A stretch of DNA of 64,000 nucleotides. It comes from Streptomyces xinghaiensis S187 (GTDB taxonomy: Bacteria > Actinomycetota > Actinomycetes > Streptomycetales > Streptomycetaceae). The notes below the pieces were generated by a model. That model was not told the origin of the DNA and searched no databases. It was given only the letters and a program-made list of their open reading frames with translations. The translations under genes were made by a program, and so were the position numbers. The stretch is taken from contig NZ_CP023202.1 of NCBI RefSeq assembly GCF_000220705.2, positions 4,216,001-4,280,000 on the forward strand. The letters run 5' to 3'. Numbering within the stretch: position 1 is the stretch's first letter; each line of letters starts with the position of its first letter. This document shows positions 1 through 9,155 of the stretch, in pieces.

Positions 1-1998
1 TTCCCGCTCTCCGCACAGGAGGGCTTTCTCCCCGAGGTCTCGTACGACGGGGAGGAGGCGGTCCTCACCTCCGGCAGCCTGTCGCTGACCGCCGGCCGCA
101 AGGGCCCGTGGGCCCTGGACTTCCGGGCCGGCGGGCGGACGCTCACCACCAGCGGTGTCAAGGGCATGGGCATCATGGAGACCGATGACGGCGGCCACTA
201 CCTGCGCGAGCAGCTCGACCTGCGGGTCGGGACCAGCGTCTACGGGCTCGGGGAGCGCTTCGGCCCGCTGGTGAAGAACGGCCAGGCCGTCGACGTCTGG
301 AACGCCGACGGCGGCACCTCCAGCGAACAGTCCTACAAGAACGTGCCGTTCTACCTCACCGACGCCGGCTACGGGGTCTTCGTCGACCACCCGGGCCGGG
401 TCTCGTTCGAGGTGGGCTCCGAGGCCGTCTCCCGGGTCCAGTTCAGCGTCGAGGGCCAGGAGCTGCAGTACTACGTCATCCACGGGCCCACGCCGAAGGA
501 GATCCTCCGCAAGTACACCGCCCTCACCGGGCGCCCGGCCCTGCCACCCGCCTGGTCCTTCGGGCTCTGGCTGTCCACGTCCTTCACCACCGACTACGAC
601 GAGGAGACCGTCACCTCCTTCGTCGAGGGCATGGCCGAGCGCGGACTCCCGCTCTCCGTCTTCCACTTCGACTGCTTCTGGATGCGCGAGTTCCACTGGT
701 GCGACTTCGAGTGGGACAGCCGCGTCTTCCCGGACCCCGAGGGGATGCTGCGCCGGCTGAAGGAACGCGGGCTGCGGATCTCCGTCTGGATCAACCCGTA
801 CATCGCGCAGCGCTCGCCGCTCTTCGCCGAGGGCCGCGACCACGGCCATCTGCTGCGCAGACCGGACGGCAGCGTCTGGCAGTGGGACCTGTGGCAACCC
901 GGCATGGCGCTGGTGGACTTCACCAGCCCGGAGGCCCGCGCCTGGTACGCGGGCAAGCTGAAGCGGCTGCTCGACATGGGCGTGGACTGCTTCAAGACCG
1001 ACTTCGGAGAGCGGATACCCACCGGCGTCGTCTACGCGGACGGCTCCGACCCGGAGCGGATGCACAACTACTACACCCAGCTCTACAACGAGACCGTCTT
1101 CGAACTGCTGCGCCGCGAGCGCGGAGAGGGCGACGCCGTCGTCTTCGCCCGCTCGGCGACCGTGGGCGGCCAGCGCTTCCCCGTGCACTGGGGCGGCGAC
1201 TGCGAATCCACCTACGAGTCGATGGCCGAGTCGCTGCGCGGCGGACTCTCGCTGGGACTCTCCGGCTTCGGCTACTGGTCGCACGACATCGGCGGATTCG
1301 AAGGCACCCCGGACCCGGCTCTGTTCAAGCGGTGGATCGCCTTCGGGATGCTCTCCTCGCACAGCCGGCTGCACGGCTCGTCCTCCTACCGCGTCCCGTG
1401 GCTGTTCGACGAGGAGGCGGTGGACGTCCTGCGGGTCTTCACCCGGCTCAAGCTGCGGCTGATGCCCTACCTGGCCGAAGTCGCCCGGCAGGCCCACACC
1501 GAGGGCATCCCGATGATGCGGGCCATGGCGCTGGAGTTCCCCGACGACCCGGCCTGCGCGCACCTGGAACGGCAGTACATGCTCGGTCCCGACCTGCTGG
1601 TCGCACCGGTCTTCTCGGACGGCGGCGAGGTCGCGTACTACGTGCCCGAGGGGACCTGGACCCACCTCCTGTCCGGGGACCGGGTCACCGGGCCGCGGTG
1701 GGTGCGCGAGACCCACGGCTTCCTCAGCGCGCCGGTGCTGGTCCGGCCCGGCGCCGTGCTCCCGCTCGGCGCCGTGGACGACCGGCCCGACTACGACTGG
1801 GCGGACGGGGTCACGCTCCGGCCGTACGGTCTCGCGGACGGCGCCGAGGTGACGGTGCGGGTGCCGCCGGAGGCCGAGTACACCGTGCGGCGGGAGAGGG
1901 AGGACGTGCGGGTCACCGCGCGCGGCACGGAGGGGAGACCCTGGCACCTGGTCACCGACGGCTCCGGGGAGGATGTCCGGCATGGTCAAGATCACTGA
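1..1998 (+). CDS. yicI: Alpha-xylosidase, GH31 family (5' end outside window)
   Basis: The reading frame is open from base 1, so the true start lies upstream and about 665 residues are visible. The protein is a glycoside hydrolase family 31 enzyme that releases alpha-linked xylose from xyloglucan-type or isoprimeverose-like oligosaccharides. The nucleophile motif KTDFGE (nucleotides about 990-1010) and the later HWGGD segment carrying the acid/base Asp are both present, and the barrel is followed by the usual C-terminal beta domains. No signal peptide can be judged because the N-terminus is missing. The 3' end overlaps the next gene, a LacI repressor, so the two are translationally coupled and the repressor probably controls this sugar locus. 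Family membership is clear; xylosidase rather than glucosidase specificity is inferred from likeness to YicI. Confidence 0.88.
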   Translation, partial: FPLSAQEGFLPEVSYDGEEAVLTSGSLSLTAGRKGPWALDFRAGGRTLTTSGVKGMGIMETDDGGHYLREQLDLRVGTSVYGLGERFGPLVKNGQAVDVWNADGGTSSEQSYKNVPFYLTDAGYGVFVDHPGRVSFEVGSEAVSRVQFSVEGQELQYYVIHGPTPKEILRKYTALTGRPALPPAWSFGLWLSTSFTTDYDEETVTSFVEGMAERGLPLSVFHFDCFWMREFHWCDFEWDSRVFPDPEGMLRRLKERGLRISVWINPYIAQRSPLFAEGRDHGHLLRRPDGSVWQWDLWQPGMALVDFTSPEARAWYAGKLKRLLDMGVDCFKTDFGERIPTGVVYADGSDPERMHNYYTQLYNETVFELLRRERGEGDAVVFARSATVGGQRFPVHWGGDCESTYESMAESLRGGLSLGLSGFGYWSHDIGGFEGTPDPALFKRWIAFGMLSSHSRLHGSSSYRVPWLFDEEAVDVLRVFTRLKLRLMPYLAEVARQAHTEGIPMMRAMALEFPDDPACAHLERQYMLGPDLLVAPVFSDGGEVAYYVPEGTWTHLLSGDRVTGPRWVRETHGFLSAPVLVRPGAVLPLGAVDDRPDYDWADGVTLRPYGLADGAEVTVRVPPEAEYTVRREREDVRVTARGTEGRPWHLVTDGSGEDVRHGQDH

Positions 1999-2986
1999 CG
2001 TGGCCCGGCATGCCGGGGTCTCGCCCAGCACCGTCAGCTACGCGCTGAACGGCAAACGGCCCATATCGGAGGAGACGCGCCGCCGGATCGAGGCCAGCAT
2101 CCGGGAACTGGGCTACCACCCGCACGCGGGGGCGCGTGCCCTGGCCGGTGCCCGCTCCCACACGCTCGCCCTCGTCATGCCGCTGCGGAGCGGTGTCCAT
2201 CTGCCGGTCGTCACGCAGTTCGCGATGTCGGTCGTCACCGCGGCGCGCCGTCACGACCACGATGTGCTGCTGCTCACCGGGGAGGAGGGCGAGGACGGGC
2301 TGCGGCGCGTCGCGGACAGCGCGCGCGCCGACGGTTTCGTCGTCATGGACGTACAGCTGAACGACCGCAGACTGCCGTCACTGCGCACCCTGCGGCGGCC
2401 GTCGGTGCTCATCGGCTTTCCCGCCGAACCGGCCGGGCTGACCTGCGTCGACCTCGACTTCCGGGCGGTCGGCGAGGCATGTGTCGAGCACCTGGCCCTG
2501 CTCGGCCACCGCCGCGTGACGCTGCTCGGCTCACCGCCGGAGGTCTACGCACGGGGGACCGGCTTCGCGCGGCGCGTCGCGGACGGCTTCACGGCCGCCG
2601 CGGACCGGAACGGCCTCGCCGCCGCGGTCCATCCCTGTGAGGCGGATCCGGCGGCCGCGCCGGCCCTGGTGCGGCGGCTGCTCGCGGAGGGCCCCGCACC
2701 CACCGGTGTGGTGATCCACAACGAGGCGATGCTGGGCCCGCTCACGGACGCGCTCCGCGCGGAGGGCCTCCGGGTGCCGGGGGACCTGTCGGTGGTGGCC
2801 GTCTGCCCCGACGAACTGGCGGAGCGCTCCTCCGTCCCGCTGACCTCGGTGGCCATACCGGCGGCCGAACTCGGTGCGCGCGCCGTGGACCTGCTGATAC
2901 GGCGGCTCGCCGGCGATCCCGTGGCGGAGTCCACGCTCCTGCCGCCGCGGCTGACGGTCCGGTCGAGCACGGGACCCCGGGGATAG
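1982..2986 (+). CDS. LacI/GalR-family transcriptional repressor
   Basis: A 334-residue sugar-responsive repressor. The N-terminus is a classic LacI helix-turn-helix (VKITDVARHAGVSPSTVSYAL), followed by the hinge helix and a periplasmic-binding-protein-like effector domain. An in-frame ATG at 1973 directly abuts the GGGGAGG Shine-Dalgarno at 1966-1972, whereas the ATG at 1982 sits 9 nt from it, so 1982 is preferred. The start lies inside the end of the alpha-xylosidase gene (17-bp overlap), implying coupled translation and regulation of the xyloside operon. The ligand is probably a xylose-containing sugar, inferred from context only. Confidence 0.9.
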   Translation: MVKITDVARHAGVSPSTVSYALNGKRPISEETRRRIEASIRELGYHPHAGARALAGARSHTLALVMPLRSGVHLPVVTQFAMSVVTAARRHDHDVLLLTGEEGEDGLRRVADSARADGFVVMDVQLNDRRLPSLRTLRRPSVLIGFPAEPAGLTCVDLDFRAVGEACVEHLALLGHRRVTLLGSPPEVYARGTGFARRVADGFTAAADRNGLAAAVHPCEADPAAAPALVRRLLAEGPAPTGVVIHNEAMLGPLTDALRAEGLRVPGDLSVVAVCPDELAERSSVPLTSVAIPAAELGARAVDLLIRRLAGDPVAESTLLPPRLTVRSSTGPRG

Positions 2987-3006
2987 CGGCCCCCGGGGGA
3001 CGGCGG

Positions 3007-3033
3007 CGGCCCGGGGCGCCCGGCCCCGGGCCG
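3007..3033. terminator. Bidirectional hairpin between convergent lacI-type and trx genes
   Basis: An 11-bp perfect GC stem (3007-3017 with 3023-3033) with a 5-nt loop lies between the stop of the LacI gene and the stop of the convergent thioredoxin gene. There is no clear U-tract, which is usual for Streptomyces terminators. Confidence 0.65.
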
Positions 3034-3070
3034 TGCGCCCGGTGCGGCGGCCGCTCGGCGGACAAACCCC

Positions 3071-3496
3071 TCAGACGGCCGGGTCCGACGGGCCGGGAGG
3101 CTGGCTGCCACCGGACGCACCGCCCTGCTGCTGCGCGGCCTGCTGCTCTTCCACGGACTGGTGGACCTTCTCCATGTCCAGGTCGCGGGCCTGGCCGATG
3201 ATGTCCTCCAGGGCCGGCTCGGGCAGGGCCCCCGGCTGGGCGTACACCGCGACGTTCTCCCGGACGACCATCAGCGTCGGGATGGACTGGATGTTGAAGG
3301 CCGCGGCGAGCTCGGGCTGGGCCTCCGTGTCGACCTTGGCGAAGACCAGGTCGGAGTGGCGGTCGGCGGCCTTCTCGTACACGGGTGCGAACGTGCGGCA
3401 GGGGCCGCACCAGGAGGCCCAGAAGTCGATCAGGACGAAGTCGTTGGCGGAGACGACCTCGTCGAAGTTCTCCTTGGTCAGCTCGACCGTGCTCAT
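3071..3496 (-). CDS. trxA: Thioredoxin
   Basis: A 141-residue cytoplasmic thiol-disulfide oxidoreductase with the WCGPC active site (Cys30 and Cys33) and the cis-proline loop SIPTL. The thioredoxin fold ends near residue 108. The remaining tail is rich in Gln, Ala, Gly, Ser and Pro, which is longer than E. coli TrxA but common in actinomycetes. Start ATG at 3496 is preceded by an AGGTAGGA ribosome site. It is transcribed away from the flavoprotein gene at 3734. Tandem 9-bp repeats lie in its upstream region. Which reductase partner it uses is not shown here. Confidence 0.93.
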   Translation of the reverse strand: MSTVELTKENFDEVVSANDFVLIDFWASWCGPCRTFAPVYEKAADRHSDLVFAKVDTEAQPELAAAFNIQSIPTLMVVRENVAVYAQPGALPEPALEDIIGQARDLDMEKVHQSVEEQQAAQQQGGASGGSQPPGPSDPAV

Positions 3497-3523
3497 ATGT
3501 CCTACCTGCTTCCAGAGACGTCT

Positions 3524-3561
3524 TGTTCGTTCTGTTCGTTCTGTATTCGTTCTGTTCGGTC
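3524..3561. repeat. Imperfect 9-bp tandem repeats upstream of trxA
   Basis: Four consecutive units related to TGTTCGTTC (3524-3532, 3533-3541, 3542-3552 with two extra bases, 3553-3561) lie 28-65 bp upstream of the thioredoxin start, in the divergent intergenic region. They read as GAACGAACA on the thioredoxin strand. They could be a regulator array or a slippage product; no known regulator site is recognised. Confidence 0.6.
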
Positions 3562-3733
3562 CTCCCGGAACCCCGCCGGCTGCCGTTTCCGGGGACCGGG
3601 CTTCCGGAGATCAGGGGGAGCCTGTCCGGATCCCGCCGGTTCATGTGACCGACTTCCCGGAGCGTTGTGAGGATGGCCGGAAAGGGCACTCGGAAGACCC
3701 ACGAGTACCCGGATACGGAGAGGCGGAACAGGA

Positions 3734-5374
3734 ATGAGCCGGACGCCGGACGCGAGCGCGGCGGGAGCGGTGGAACCGCCCGAGGCAGGAGGAAACGGAG
3801 GGGCGGCGGGGCCGGAGGGGACGGGGGAGCGGCACGGGGCACCCGGTGCGGCGCCCGGTCCCGGCCGGACCCCTGCCGGGACCGGTGCGCACAGTCCCCG
3901 GGCGCCGCGCGAGCAGGTGTACGACGTGATCGTGCTCGGCGGAGGCGCCGTCGGTGAGCACGCCGCCGGAAGCGCCCGTGCCGCCGGACTGTCCGTCGCC
4001 GTGGTGGAGAGCGAGCTGCTCGGCGGTGACTGCTCGTACTGGGCGTGCATGCCCAGCAAGGCGCTGCTGCGGCCGGTGTCCGCGCTCGCCGCGGCGCGGG
4101 GCGTCGCGGGCTCGCGGGAGGCGGTCACCGGGCCCCTCGCCCCGGGGCCCGTACTCGACCGGCGGGACGCCTTCGTGTCGCACTGGGAGGACGGCGGGCA
4201 GGTGGACTGGCTGCTGTCCGAGGGGGCCGAGCTGGTCCGGGGGCACGGGCGGCTCGACGGACCGCGGCGGGTGGTCGTCCGTCCGGCCGAGGGGCCCGAG
4301 CACATCCTGACCGCGCGGCACGCCGTGGTCGTGGCCACGGGCAGCCGGCCCCGGCTGCCGGAGCTGCCGGGGCTGCCCGGCGCGCGGCCGTGGACCAGCC
4401 GGGAGGCCACCAGCTCGCGGGAGATCCCGGAACGGCTGGCCGTGGTGGGCGGTGGCGTGGTCGCCGTGGAGATGGCCTGTGCCTGGCAGGCCCTCGGCTC
4501 CTCCGTCACGATGTTCGTCCGCGGTGAGGAACTGCTGCGGCGGATGGAGCCCTTCGTGGGCGAACTGGTGGCCGAAGGGCTGGCGGCGGCCGGGGTGGAG
4601 ATCCGCACCGGGGTGAGCGTGGCCGAGGTGCGGCGGGCGTCGGCCGGCAGCACGGTGACGCTGGTGCTGGACGGCGTCGGGGAGAGCGAGGCCGACGAGG
4701 TGCTGTTCGCCACCGGGCGGGAGCCGCGCACCGATCGCATCGGGCTGGAGACGGTCGGCCTGCGGCCCGGCGCATGGCTGGAGGTGGACGACTCCTGCCG
4801 GGTCGGGGACGTGGACGGCGACTGGCTGTACGCCATCGGGGACGTCAACCGGCGGGCGCTCCTCACCCACCAGGGCAAGTACCAGGCCCGGATCGCCTCG
4901 GCGGCCATCGCCGCCCGCACGCTGGGCGGCGGGGCGCTGGAGACCCGGGCGGCCGAGGACACCGGGCGCTGGGGCGCGCACGCGGCGACGGCGGACTCGG
5001 CGGCGGTGCCGCAGGTGGTGTTCGGGGAGCCGGAGGCGGCGTCCGTCGGGCTGACCACCGCGGAGGCCGAGCGCCTGGGGTATCGCGTACGGGCCGTGGA
5101 CCAGGACCTGGGCGCCGTCGCCGGCGCCGGCCTGTACGCGGACCACTACCGCGGGCGGGCCCGGATGGTCGTCGACCTGGACCGGGAGGTGCTCCTCGGG
5201 GCGACCTTCGTGGGGCCCGGCGTGGCCGAGCTGCTGCACTCGGCGACGGTCGCGGTGGCGGGCGAGGTGCCGGTCGACCGGCTGTGGCACGCGGTCCCGG
5301 CCTTCCCGACGATGAGCGAGGTCTGGCTGCGGCTGCTGCAGAAATACCGGCAGGGGACGGCTCCGCGGGGGTGA
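3734..5374 (+). CDS. FAD/NAD(P)-dependent pyridine nucleotide-disulfide oxidoreductase family protein
   Basis: A 546-residue flavoprotein. An unusual Pro/Gly/Ala-rich extension fills residues 1-62. The FAD-binding GxGxxG-type motif (VIVLGGGAVG) follows, then the redox-active pair GGDCSYWACMPSK (Cys100, Cys105), the NAD(P) fold (VVGGGVVAVE) and the interface domain. In glutathione and lipoamide reductases the C-terminus carries HPT with a catalytic His; here the matching segment reads AFPTMSE, with Phe in that position, so proton transfer may differ and the substrate is uncertain. A GGAGAGG site about 10 nt upstream supports the ATG at 3734. It is not part of a 2-oxoacid dehydrogenase operon, so calling it lipoamide dehydrogenase would be unsafe. 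Confidence 0.85.
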   Translation: MSRTPDASAAGAVEPPEAGGNGGAAGPEGTGERHGAPGAAPGPGRTPAGTGAHSPRAPREQVYDVIVLGGGAVGEHAAGSARAAGLSVAVVESELLGGDCSYWACMPSKALLRPVSALAAARGVAGSREAVTGPLAPGPVLDRRDAFVSHWEDGGQVDWLLSEGAELVRGHGRLDGPRRVVVRPAEGPEHILTARHAVVVATGSRPRLPELPGLPGARPWTSREATSSREIPERLAVVGGGVVAVEMACAWQALGSSVTMFVRGEELLRRMEPFVGELVAEGLAAAGVEIRTGVSVAEVRRASAGSTVTLVLDGVGESEADEVLFATGREPRTDRIGLETVGLRPGAWLEVDDSCRVGDVDGDWLYAIGDVNRRALLTHQGKYQARIASAAIAARTLGGGALETRAAEDTGRWGAHAATADSAAVPQVVFGEPEAASVGLTTAEAERLGYRVRAVDQDLGAVAGAGLYADHYRGRARMVVDLDREVLLGATFVGPGVAELLHSATVAVAGEVPVDRLWHAVPAFPTMSEVWLRLLQKYRQGTAPRG

Positions 5375-5376
5375 CC

Positions 5377-5418
5377 CGGACCGGGGCGCCCGGACCGGGG
5401 CGCCCGGACCGGGGCGCC
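5377..5418. repeat. Three 14-bp tandem repeats between convergent genes
   Basis: Three perfect copies of CGGACCGGGGCGCC (5377, 5391, 5405) lie immediately after the stop of the flavoprotein gene and before the stop of the convergent GNAT gene. Each unit contains self-complementary GGGCGCCC at its junction, so the array may fold and act as a terminator. Confidence 0.7.
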
Positions 5419-5466
5419 CGGGCCCGCCTCCGGCCCGGTCCTGCAGCCCTCGGACGCCGTGGACCC

Positions 5467-6027
5467 CTAGCGGCCCTCGGCCGCGGGCCGCGCTCCCGCC
5501 GTGTGGCGGAGCACGGCGGCCGGGCCGCCGCCGTCCGGGACGCCGGCCGGGACGGTGAGCGGTTTGGCGAAGCAGCGGCTGTTCGGCTCGCAGCGGTAGT
5601 AGCCGAACTTCGCGGTCGGCAGGTAGCCGCAGGAGGTGTAGAGGGCGATCGCCTCCGGCTGCTTGGTGCCGGTCTCCAGCACCATACGGGCCCGGCCCGC
5701 CTCCCGGGCGCTCTCCTCCAGCACGGTCAGCAGCCGCCGGGCGAGGCCCCGGCCGCGGGCCTCGGGGACCACGTACATCCGCTTCAGCTCGGCGTCACCG
5801 TCCCGGTACCCCTCGGGGCTGTGGTCCTGCGCACGCCAGCCGCCGGTGGCCAGCGGGGTGCCGTCCGGGTCGTACGCGATGAGGTACAGGCCGGCCGGCG
5901 GGTCGAACTGGGCGGGGTCCATCTCCGTGAGGTCCGGGTCGCCGTAGCGCTCGGTGTACTCGAGCTGGACGCGGTCGTTCAGCTTGCGGGCATCGGGATG
6001 GTCGAGGCGCACGGTACGGAGCTGCAT
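5467..6027 (-). CDS. GNAT-family N-acetyltransferase
   Basis: A 186-residue acyl-CoA-dependent acetyltransferase. The acetyl-CoA-binding motif (R/Q)xxGxG/A appears as VVPEARGRGLARRLL in the middle of the protein, followed by the motif B segment ending in IALYTSCGY. The ATG at 6027 gives a normal GNAT N-terminus. Upstream in-frame starts would run into the divergent exonuclease gene and are rejected. The acceptor substrate is not recognisable. The gene is divergent from exonuclease III with only 66 bp between starts. Confidence 0.85.
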   Translation of the reverse strand: MQLRTVRLDHPDARKLNDRVQLEYTERYGDPDLTEMDPAQFDPPAGLYLIAYDPDGTPLATGGWRAQDHSPEGYRDGDAELKRMYVVPEARGRGLARRLLTVLEESAREAGRARMVLETGTKQPEAIALYTSCGYLPTAKFGYYRCEPNSRCFAKPLTVPAGVPDGGGPAAVLRHTAGARPAAEGR

Positions 6028-6093
6028 GGGCGCAATCGTACGGATGTCCCGGGCGGTCGGGGAGCGGAGCCCGCATCCCGGTATCGTGCGCTG

Positions 6094-6909
6094 GTGCTCA
6101 CTGTGACCAGCGTGAACGTGAACGGACTCCGCGCCGCCGCCAGGAAGGGCTGGGCGGAGTGGCTGGCGGGGACCGCCGCCGATGTGATCTGCCTCCAGGA
6201 GGTGCGCGCCGAGCCGGCGCAGCTGCCGGACGGCGTCCGGGAACCGGAGGGCTGGCACACCGTCCACGCGCCCGCCGCCGCCAAGGGCCGCGCCGGGGTC
6301 TCCGTCTACTCGCGCCGGGCCCCCGAGGCGGTGCGGACCGGCTTCGGCTCGGAGGAGTTCGACACCGCCGGCCGCTACGCGGAGATCGACCTGCCCGGCA
6401 TCACGGTCGGCAGCCTGTACCTGCCCTCCGGCGAGGTCGGCACCGAGCGGCAGGCGGAGAAGGAACGCTTCATGGCCGAGTTCCTGCCGTACCTGGCCGG
6501 GCTGCGGGAGCGGGCGGCGGCCGGCGGGCGCGAGGTGCTCGTCTGCGGCGACTGGAACATCGCCCACCGGGAGGCCGATCTCAAGAACTGGCGGGCCAAC
6601 CGCAAGAAGGCCGGCTTCCTCCCCGAGGAGCGCGCCTGGCTCACCCGGGTCTACGAGGAGGCCGGCTACGCGGACGTGGTGCGGGAGCTGCACCCGGGCG
6701 TGGACGGGCCGTACTCGTGGTGGTCGTACCGGGGCCGGGCCTTCGACAACGACAGCGGCTGGCGCATCGATCTCCACGCCGCGACGCGGCCGCTGGCCGA
6801 GCGCGCCGTCAAGGCCGAGGTCGAGCGGGCGGCGAGCCACGATCTGCGCTGGTCGGACCATGCGCCGGTGACGGTCACCTACGACGTCCGGGGGCCCGGG
6901 GAAGGCTGA
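6094..6909 (+). CDS. xth: Exodeoxyribonuclease III (AP endonuclease)
   Basis: A 271-residue exonuclease-endonuclease-phosphatase family DNA repair enzyme that cleaves at abasic sites and degrades 3' ends. Visible family motifs are VNVNGLRAA near the start, the metal ligand in LQEV, the catalytic DWN segment (VCGDWNIAH), and the C-terminal SDHAPV with the catalytic His. The GTG at 6094 gives the typical MLTVTSVNVNG start. The longer open frame upstream is only a shadow of the flavoprotein and GNAT regions. Confidence 0.92.
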   Translation: MLTVTSVNVNGLRAAARKGWAEWLAGTAADVICLQEVRAEPAQLPDGVREPEGWHTVHAPAAAKGRAGVSVYSRRAPEAVRTGFGSEEFDTAGRYAEIDLPGITVGSLYLPSGEVGTERQAEKERFMAEFLPYLAGLRERAAAGGREVLVCGDWNIAHREADLKNWRANRKKAGFLPEERAWLTRVYEEAGYADVVRELHPGVDGPYSWWSYRGRAFDNDSGWRIDLHAATRPLAERAVKAEVERAASHDLRWSDHAPVTVTYDVRGPGEG

Positions 6910-7066
6910 CCGGGGGCCGAGCGCGGTCTCAACGTCAACCTCCGCTGCCCATTTGCCCACGGAAGAGGCCCGTGGGGATGGGCGGTTCCGGCTCTTCTTT
7001 CCTACTCTGGGCGGACCGCTACGGCCGCGCGAGGCCTTCCCGGTCCCGCGAGAAGGAAGGAGCGCC

Positions 7067-7909
7067 ATGCCCCGGAAGAAGCTCACCGCGAGGCGGCACA
7101 CGCTCAGCCACCGAGTCCGTTACGCGTTGCGCCATCCCGCCCGGGTTCCCCGGTACGCGGTCCGGGCCGGCCGGGACGCCTGGCTGCGGTTCCGCTCACC
7201 CGACCACATCGCGTACTACCGCGCGGTGATGCGCTCGGACACGGCCGCCAGTCCGGACGCGGCGGTCGGCAGCCAGAGCCATGAGCGCTGGCTGGCGCTG
7301 GGGGCGATGCAGTTCGACTACCTCGCCGGGCACGGGCTGCGGCCGGAACACCGGATGCTGGAGATCGGCTGCGGCAATCTGCGGGCCGGCTGGCGCTTCA
7401 TCGACCACCTGGACACCGGCCACTACTACGGCATCGACATCTCCCCGGACATCCTCTTCGCCGCCCAGGACACCCTCGTCCGCTGCGGGCTGCGGGAGAA
7501 GCTGCCGACGCTGACGCCGGTGCGCGATCTGACGTTCGCCTTCCTCCCGGACGCGTACTTCGACGTGGTGCACGCCCACAGCGTCTTCTCGCATTCCCCG
7601 CTGCCCGTGATCGAGGAGTGCTTCGCGCATGTCGGGCGGATCCTGGCACCCGGCGGCTGGTTCGACTTCACGTTCGACCGCACGGAGGCGGAGGAGCACC
7701 ACGTCCTGCGCGAGGACTTCTACTACCGGTCGGAGACGCTGACGGCCCTCGCGGAGAAGCACGGACTGTCGGCCCGGTTCATGGAGGACTGGGAGAAGCT
7801 CCCGCACGGGCAGTCGAAGATCCGTGTGACGCACGGACCGGAGGCGGCGCGGCGCTCCGGCGAGCGGCTCGACGGCGGGGAGACGGTGAGCGGGGCGGCT
7901 CCGGCCTGA
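7067..7909 (+). CDS. SAM-dependent class I methyltransferase
   Basis: A 280-residue methyltransferase. Motif I is MLEIGCGNLRAG, followed by YGIDIS (motif II) and a VVHAHSVFSH/LAPGGWFDF segment typical of methyltransf_11/25 domains. A strong GAAGGAAGGAG ribosome site lies 4 nt before the ATG at 7067, so the longer in-frame start at 6953 is rejected. The basic N-terminal 50 residues (RKKLTARRHTLSHRVRYAL) are of unknown role. The substrate is unknown; similar proteins occur near glycan or lipid genes, but nothing here indicates a pathway. Confidence 0.82.
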   Translation: MPRKKLTARRHTLSHRVRYALRHPARVPRYAVRAGRDAWLRFRSPDHIAYYRAVMRSDTAASPDAAVGSQSHERWLALGAMQFDYLAGHGLRPEHRMLEIGCGNLRAGWRFIDHLDTGHYYGIDISPDILFAAQDTLVRCGLREKLPTLTPVRDLTFAFLPDAYFDVVHAHSVFSHSPLPVIEECFAHVGRILAPGGWFDFTFDRTEAEEHHVLREDFYYRSETLTALAEKHGLSARFMEDWEKLPHGQSKIRVTHGPEAARRSGERLDGGETVSGAAPA

Positions 7910-7962
7910 ACCCGGGCCGGCCCGGTTCGGCCCGTTCGGCCCGGTTCGGTCCGCCCCGGTGG

Positions 7963-8967
7963 TCACGGCGCGGCCGGGTCCGGACCCCCCGGTCCGCCGG
8001 GTCCGCCGGGTCCGCCCGGGGCCCGCGGCCCGGGGGTGCGGGCCGTGCGCCAGTCGTCCAGCTCGGCCTGGATGCGGCGTTCCATCGCCATCGCGAGCTC
8101 GGCGTCCACGACGACCTTCGCGATGGGGCGCAGCCGCTCCACGGTCTCGGTGATCCGTTCGACCTCCGCCGCGCTCAGTGGCCGCGAGGTGTCGGTGTGG
8201 TCCAGGAGGCCGGAGAGGACGTGGGTGCGGAAGAGGCCGGTGAACACCCCGGCGAGCGCTTCGGCGTGCACGCGGACCTCCCGGGCGGCGGCGAGGACGG
8301 AGGCGAGCGGCACCCCCTCGTCGACCAGCGCGCTGGAGGCCTCCAGCAGCCGGCGGCTGACGTGCACCACCTCGTCGCCGTCCAGGGCGACATAGCCGAG
8401 GTCCAGGGTGGCCTGGAGGTTCTCGGTGGTGACATCGCCCTCGAAGTGGTCGGCCAGCTCCTCCGGGGAGAGCCGGACCGGGGTCTCCTCGGACCAGGGG
8501 ACGCTCAACGCGCCTTCCAGGCCGAGGAGTTCGCGTACGTCCCGGCCGCTCTCGAAGGCGGCGAGCAGGTCGGCGATACCGCCGAGGGTGTGACCGCGGT
8601 CGAGCAGGGCGGCGATGGTCCGCAGCCGCGCCAGATGGTGCTCGTTGTACCAGGCGATACGGCCCTCGCGGCGCGGCGGCGGCAGCAGCTTGCGCTCGCG
8701 GTAGAAGCGCAGGGTGCGGACGGGCACGCCGGCCGCGGCGGCCAGCTCCTCCATGCGGTACTCGCGCGGGGCGCCGTCCCCGCCCGTCCCGCCGGTTCCG
8801 TCCGGCTGCCCGGTCGCGTTCACCCGCTCCGTCCCGCCTGTCCGCCCGGTCCCGTTCACCCGCAGCGTTCCGCCCGCCCCCTCCGGCCCCGTGCTCGCCT
8901 CCGCCGCCCGGCCGGACCCGCTCCTCCGGGCCCGCTCGGCGGCGCTCTGCGCATCCTCGTTCGCCAC
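7963..8967 (-). CDS. MerR-family transcriptional regulator
   Basis: A 334-residue regulator starting at GTG 8967. A disordered Gly/Thr-rich extension of about 70 residues precedes a MerR winged helix (YRMEELAAAAGVPVRTLRFYRERKLL). The C-terminal 190 residues form a helical effector region of unrecognised type, ending in repeated GGP units encoded by a short tandem repeat. No metal-binding Cys cluster is seen, so this is not a metal sensor of the MerR/CueR type. It is divergent from the monooxygenase-hydrolase-SDR operon across 237 bp and is the obvious candidate regulator of it. Confidence 0.87.
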   Translation of the reverse strand: MANEDAQSAAERARRSGSGRAAEASTGPEGAGGTLRVNGTGRTGGTERVNATGQPDGTGGTGGDGAPREYRMEELAAAAGVPVRTLRFYRERKLLPPPRREGRIAWYNEHHLARLRTIAALLDRGHTLGGIADLLAAFESGRDVRELLGLEGALSVPWSEETPVRLSPEELADHFEGDVTTENLQATLDLGYVALDGDEVVHVSRRLLEASSALVDEGVPLASVLAAAREVRVHAEALAGVFTGLFRTHVLSGLLDHTDTSRPLSAAEVERITETVERLRPIAKVVVDAELAMAMERRIQAELDDWRTARTPGPRAPGGPGGPGGPGGPDPAAP

Positions 8968-9155
8968 ACCGGAAGCCTAGGGCCTCTCGTCCGGACCGGG
9001 CCCGGCTCGCGGGGTCCGGCCTGATCCACGCGCAAGCGCCTGGGACCTGAGGGCCGGGGGAGGGGAGGGGCGGGGGTGCAACCGCCGGTAACTTCTTTTC
9101 GTCCAACCCCTACCCACCGGTACGTTCCTGCTCTACTCTCCAAACCGTGCCAGTG

